From contig CP014771.1 in the NCBI GenBank assembly GCA_001596155.1, positions 4,216,001 through 4,280,000 on the forward strand: DNA of 64,000 bases, in the 5' to 3' direction. Source of the stretch: Hymenobacter psoromatis (GTDB lineage: Bacteria; Bacteroidota; Bacteroidia; Cytophagales; Hymenobacteraceae). Position numbers and translations under genes: made by a program. The first letter of the stretch is position 1. Every line of letters starts with the position of its first letter. The notes under the pieces were generated by a model. It ran no database searches and was not told the DNA's origin. It worked only from the letters and a program-made list of their open reading frames with translations. This document shows positions 61,666 to 64,000 of this stretch, piece by piece.

Positions 61666-63338
61666 GGGGCTGGCCGGGCACCCTGGACATCCAGAAAGTC
61701 GCGGGCCAGACCGTAGGCCCCGGCAAAGCCCGCCAGCGACAGCGCGGCCGGCCGGTCGTTCACATCGTGGTAGGCGAGGCTGCCGCCGCGGGTGTACATA
61801 AAAAAAGCCGGCACCCCGGCTTCCGAAAACGGAAAGTGGTCGGAGTTGGCGGCCGGGCCGCGGGCCGTGAGGCGCGGCAGGTAGCGGCGGGCCTCGTTGA
61901 GCGCCGCGAGCTGGCGAAACGCCGCCTCGTACACCCGGCCGTTCACGACGGTCGCGCCTTCTTCGCCGGTGCCCAGCAGGTCAAGATTAAGCAGAAACTT
62001 GATGCGCGCCAGCGGCACCAGCGGGTGCCGCACGAAGTAGCTGGAACCCACCAGCCCCGCTTCCTCGGCCCCAAACAGCAGAAACGCGACTGAGTAGGCG
62101 GGCCGGTTTTCGGGCCGGGTGTAGTGCGCGGCCAGCTCCAGCAGCAGTGCCACGCCGCTGGCGTTGTCATTGGCACCGGGAAAATAGGTTTTGCTGCCCA
62201 TCATGCCCAAGTGGTCGTAGTGCGCCGACACCACCAGAAAGCTATCGGGCCGGGCGCTGCCGCGCACCACGGCCGCGAGGTTTTGGGTGGGGTAGGCGTG
62301 GAGGAGCTGGGCGTCGAGCTGCCAGTGAACCAAGTTTTTACCTTGTGGCCAGCGGCTAGCGAGTACTTCAAGCCGGGGCTCCGATGCCTGACTGCTTGCT
62401 AAAGAGGCCGTTAGTTTCGAAACGAGTACGATTTGCGCGGTTGAATCCAGATGCTGCCGCAACGCTGGCGCTGCTTGCGCTAGCTGGGCCTGGTCGCGGC
62501 TGGTAAGCAGCAGCGTGCCACGTAAGGGCCGACGTACCCACGCCGCCGCCGTGTCAGCATTAGAAAAAATAAGCGTATCAAGCGGCCACAAGGAAGAAAA
62601 CGACAGCTTGATGCTGCCCGAATTAGGGGCCGCGATAAAATCAACTCCTGGCTGAAGCGTTTCCCCTCTAGCCAAGCCTTTCGCATTGGTTACTGCCAGC
62701 TCCATCTTCCCCGGAAACGTGTTCACATCCAGCGTAAAGGGCTGGGTATAATTGGGGGCGAGCGGCTGCAGGCCCAGCTCACGCAGGCGGCCGCGCAGGT
62801 AGGCGGCGGCCAAGTGCTCACCCTGTTGCACGTAGCCGCGGCCGCGCATGGCCGGGGAAGCCAGCACTTCGATGGTGCGGCGGGCGCGGGCCAGGTCGGG
62901 CGCGGTGGGCTGCGCGTGGAGGGGTAGGGCCAGCAGCAGCGCGCCCACGGCCAGCGCCGCCGGCTGCTGCCGCTTCAGCAGCGGGAGCAGCAGCACCAGG
63001 CCGGCCCCAATGGTGTCGCTCAGCAGGTCGCTCCATTCGGCGTGGCGGCCCTGGTGCATCACGTATTGCAGCACTTCGATGCTGGCGCCAAATGCGATGC
63101 AGCCCACCAGCACCACGCCCGCGGCCCGGCCCCGCAGCCCCGGCTGGTGACGCGCCCACAGCCAGGCCAGGCCGGCCAGCACGGCAAACACGCCCGCGTG
63201 CGCCGCCGTGTCGAACGAAAGCAGCTTCCAGGCGGGCGTAACGGGCATGTCCCGCGCCGGGGTGAGCGTGAGCAGCAGCATGACGGAAATCCAGAGCAGC
63301 GTCAGGATGCCGTAAAAACGGGGGGTAAGGAAATTCAT
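61644..63338 (-). CDS. VanZ-like membrane domain fused to a family M28 metallopeptidase
   Basis: The protein has 564 residues. The first 122 form a VanZ-like four-helix membrane domain (TLTPARDMPV, FDTAAHAGVFAVLAGL, GASIEVLQYVMHQGRHAEWSDLLSDTIGAG). A hydrophobic segment (126-142, ending LHAQ) looks like the former signal peptide of the peptidase. The M28 part follows with zinc ligands His373 and Asp375 (SAHYDHLG), Asp391 (GANDNASG), catalytic Glu425 and Glu426 (GAEEAGLVGS), Asp453 and His501 (NSDHF). It should be an aminopeptidase held in the membrane facing the periplasm. VanZ genes next to gcvH are common in Bacteroidota, and fusion with M28 is the odd part. Confidence 0.9.
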   Translation of the reverse strand: MNFLTPRFYGILTLLWISVMLLLTLTPARDMPVTPAWKLLSFDTAAHAGVFAVLAGLAWLWARHQPGLRGRAAGVVLVGCIAFGASIEVLQYVMHQGRHAEWSDLLSDTIGAGLVLLLPLLKRQQPAALAVGALLLALPLHAQPTAPDLARARRTIEVLASPAMRGRGYVQQGEHLAAAYLRGRLRELGLQPLAPNYTQPFTLDVNTFPGKMELAVTNAKGLARGETLQPGVDFIAAPNSGSIKLSFSSLWPLDTLIFSNADTAAAWVRRPLRGTLLLTSRDQAQLAQAAPALRQHLDSTAQIVLVSKLTASLASSQASEPRLEVLASRWPQGKNLVHWQLDAQLLHAYPTQNLAAVVRGSARPDSFLVVSAHYDHLGMMGSKTYFPGANDNASGVALLLELAAHYTRPENRPAYSVAFLLFGAEEAGLVGSSYFVRHPLVPLARIKFLLNLDLLGTGEEGATVVNGRVYEAAFRQLAALNEARRYLPRLTARGPAANSDHFPFSEAGVPAFFMYTRGGSLAYHDVNDRPAALSLAGFAGAYGLARDFLDVQGARPAPIKNPGR

Positions 63339-63359
63339 AGCCAGGCGGAATTACGGAAA

Positions 63360-63433
63360 GAACGTCATGCGCAGCTGGCGTTCGCCCCGCGCAGCATCGC
63401 GCGCGGGGCGAACGCCAGCTGCGCATGACGTTC
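63360..63433. repeat. Perfect short palindrome (family A-like)
   Basis: The 33-base arms 63360-63392 and 63401-63433 are perfect inverted copies (GAACGTCATGCGCAGCTGGC..) around an 8-base loop. The outer word GAACGTCATG matches family A, but the inner part differs. It lies between gcvH and the VanZ-M28 gene. Confidence 0.95.
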
Positions 63434-63456
63434 AAAAAAGGTAGGCTCAGAAAGGG

Positions 63457-63837
63457 CTACTCGCCAATCAATTCGCCGTAGGCGGCGGCGGCGAGCAGGC
63501 CCGCGATTTCGCCCTGGTCCTTGATTTTCATCCTGATAAGCCAGCCCTCGCCGTAGGGGTCGGAATTGACGGTTTCGGGAGCGTCGGCGAGCTTGCTGTT
63601 CACTTCCAGCACCGTGCCGCTAATGGGACTAAACAGGTCCGAAACGGTTTTTACGGCCTCCACCGTGCCAAACACGTCGTGCTGGGCAACGTCCTTGTCA
63701 ACCGTGTCAATGTCCACGTACACGATGTCGCCCAGCTCGCGCTGCGCGTGGTCGGTGATGCCGATGGTGGCCGTGTCGCCGTCCACACGTAGCCATTCGT
63801 GGTCTTTCGTGTAGTGCAGGGTGCCGGGAATATTCAT
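63457..63837 (-). CDS. gcvH: Glycine cleavage system H protein
   Basis: The 126-residue protein is the normal length. The lipoylated Lys63 is in GTVEAVKTVSDLF. MNIPGTLHYTKDHEWL at the start and NSDPYGEGWLIRMK near the end are typical. It carries the aminomethyl group between the P and T proteins of glycine cleavage. gcvP and gcvT are not in the window. The gene is flanked by two palindromes. Confidence 0.97.
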   Translation of the reverse strand: MNIPGTLHYTKDHEWLRVDGDTATIGITDHAQRELGDIVYVDIDTVDKDVAQHDVFGTVEAVKTVSDLFSPISGTVLEVNSKLADAPETVNSDPYGEGWLIRMKIKDQGEIAGLLAAAAYGELIGE

Positions 63838-63849
63838 GGGTAAAGGAAT

Positions 63850-63944
63850 GTAGGGTAAGCTTTAGCTTGCCGGGTTGAGGAAGTGAGGCAAAAATACGGC
63901 GGCGCGCCCGTGTGGTGCTCCTGGCAAGCTAAAGCTTACCCTAC
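63850..63944. repeat. Intergenic palindrome, family D
   Basis: The 22-base arms 63850-63871 and 63923-63944 are perfect inverted copies (GTAGGGTAAGCTTTAGCTTG). It lies between gcvH and the next minus-strand gene. Confidence 0.92.
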
Positions 63945-63951
63945 ACACGGA

Positions 63952-64000
63952 CTATTGCAGGCTGTAGCGCAGCTGCACGCCGCCCTCAGTGGTGGCGTTG
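63952..64000 (-). CDS. C-terminus of a probable outer-membrane protein (5' part outside window)
   Basis: Only the last 15 codons and the TAG stop (63952-63954) are in the window. They read GGVQLRYSLQ at the end, a beta-strand pattern like the last strand of an outer-membrane barrel. The position upstream of gcvH and a VanZ gene fits sprA/sov, the T9SS translocon gene often placed there in Bacteroidota, but the fragment is too short to prove that. Confidence 0.4.
   Translation of the reverse strand, partial: NATTEGGVQLRYSLQ

Overview
The window looks like a chromosomal segment of a high-GC member of the Bacteroidota, most like Hymenobacter or a close relative in the Cytophagales. Three things point there. 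There is a polysaccharide utilization locus with a SusC/SusD pair and a one-protein hybrid two-component sensor. Several genes carry the Bacteroidota promoter type (TTTG, about 19-20 bases, TAnnTTTG), best seen before atpD and yicC. The gene content is also typical: an Oar-like TonB receptor, a two-gene atpDC unit and a zinc-site-less Tgt. I see no rRNA, CRISPR array, prophage or classical insertion sequence. Both ends are cut inside genes: the metG 3' part on the left, and an outer-membrane protein C-terminus next to gcvH on the right.

Layout. 1-5.4 kb: metG end, pth, rplY, a secreted CocE-type hydrolase and prs. 5.8-22 kb: a carbohydrate island with kduI, kduD, a hybrid sensor-regulator, a GH35 beta-galactosidase, susC, susD, a GH30 hydrolase and a GH2 remnant. 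The enzymes suggest a galactan or arabinogalactan-like substrate with uronate side groups. The locus is damaged: susC has one in-frame TAG, and the GH2 gene keeps only its C-terminal domain. A matching operator/promoter block lies before the GH35 gene and before susC. 22-28 kb: a small secreted plug-like protein, a decayed gene, tRNA-Gln, atpD-atpC, a TPR protein and an AI-2E family transporter. 28-37.5 kb: a Cys/Met-metabolism enzyme, a DoxX-like fusion, DUF4166, a desaturase, an LRR-kinase fusion, a nucleotide-sugar aminotransferase/acetyltransferase pair, amt and two small proteins. 37.6-49.2 kb: queA, a HEAT-cyclophilin fusion, mscS, rsmG, an ECF sigma factor with a GT2 gene, tgt, a GIY-YIG nuclease, lptF/G, an EamA transporter and ispE. 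49.4-64 kb: a PglC-like transferase, a DUF2807 protein, an RsmI-like methylase, three genes of a small operon, a GT4 gene, an Oar-like receptor, yicC, a VanZ-M28 fusion and gcvH.

The most unusual feature is the set of about 23 long intergenic palindromes (75-210 bases, arms of 20-48 bases), roughly one per 3 kb. They fall into a few sequence families and often fill a gap exactly, including gaps inside co-directional gene pairs (rplY/pth, atpD/atpC). In one case they provide the stop codons of two convergent genes. One family-B palindrome encloses a small GIY-YIG endonuclease gene, which makes that nuclease a candidate mobilizer of the repeats. A second genome-scale signal is a short G-rich word, GGGGTAG(G), seen dozens of times in all reading phases.
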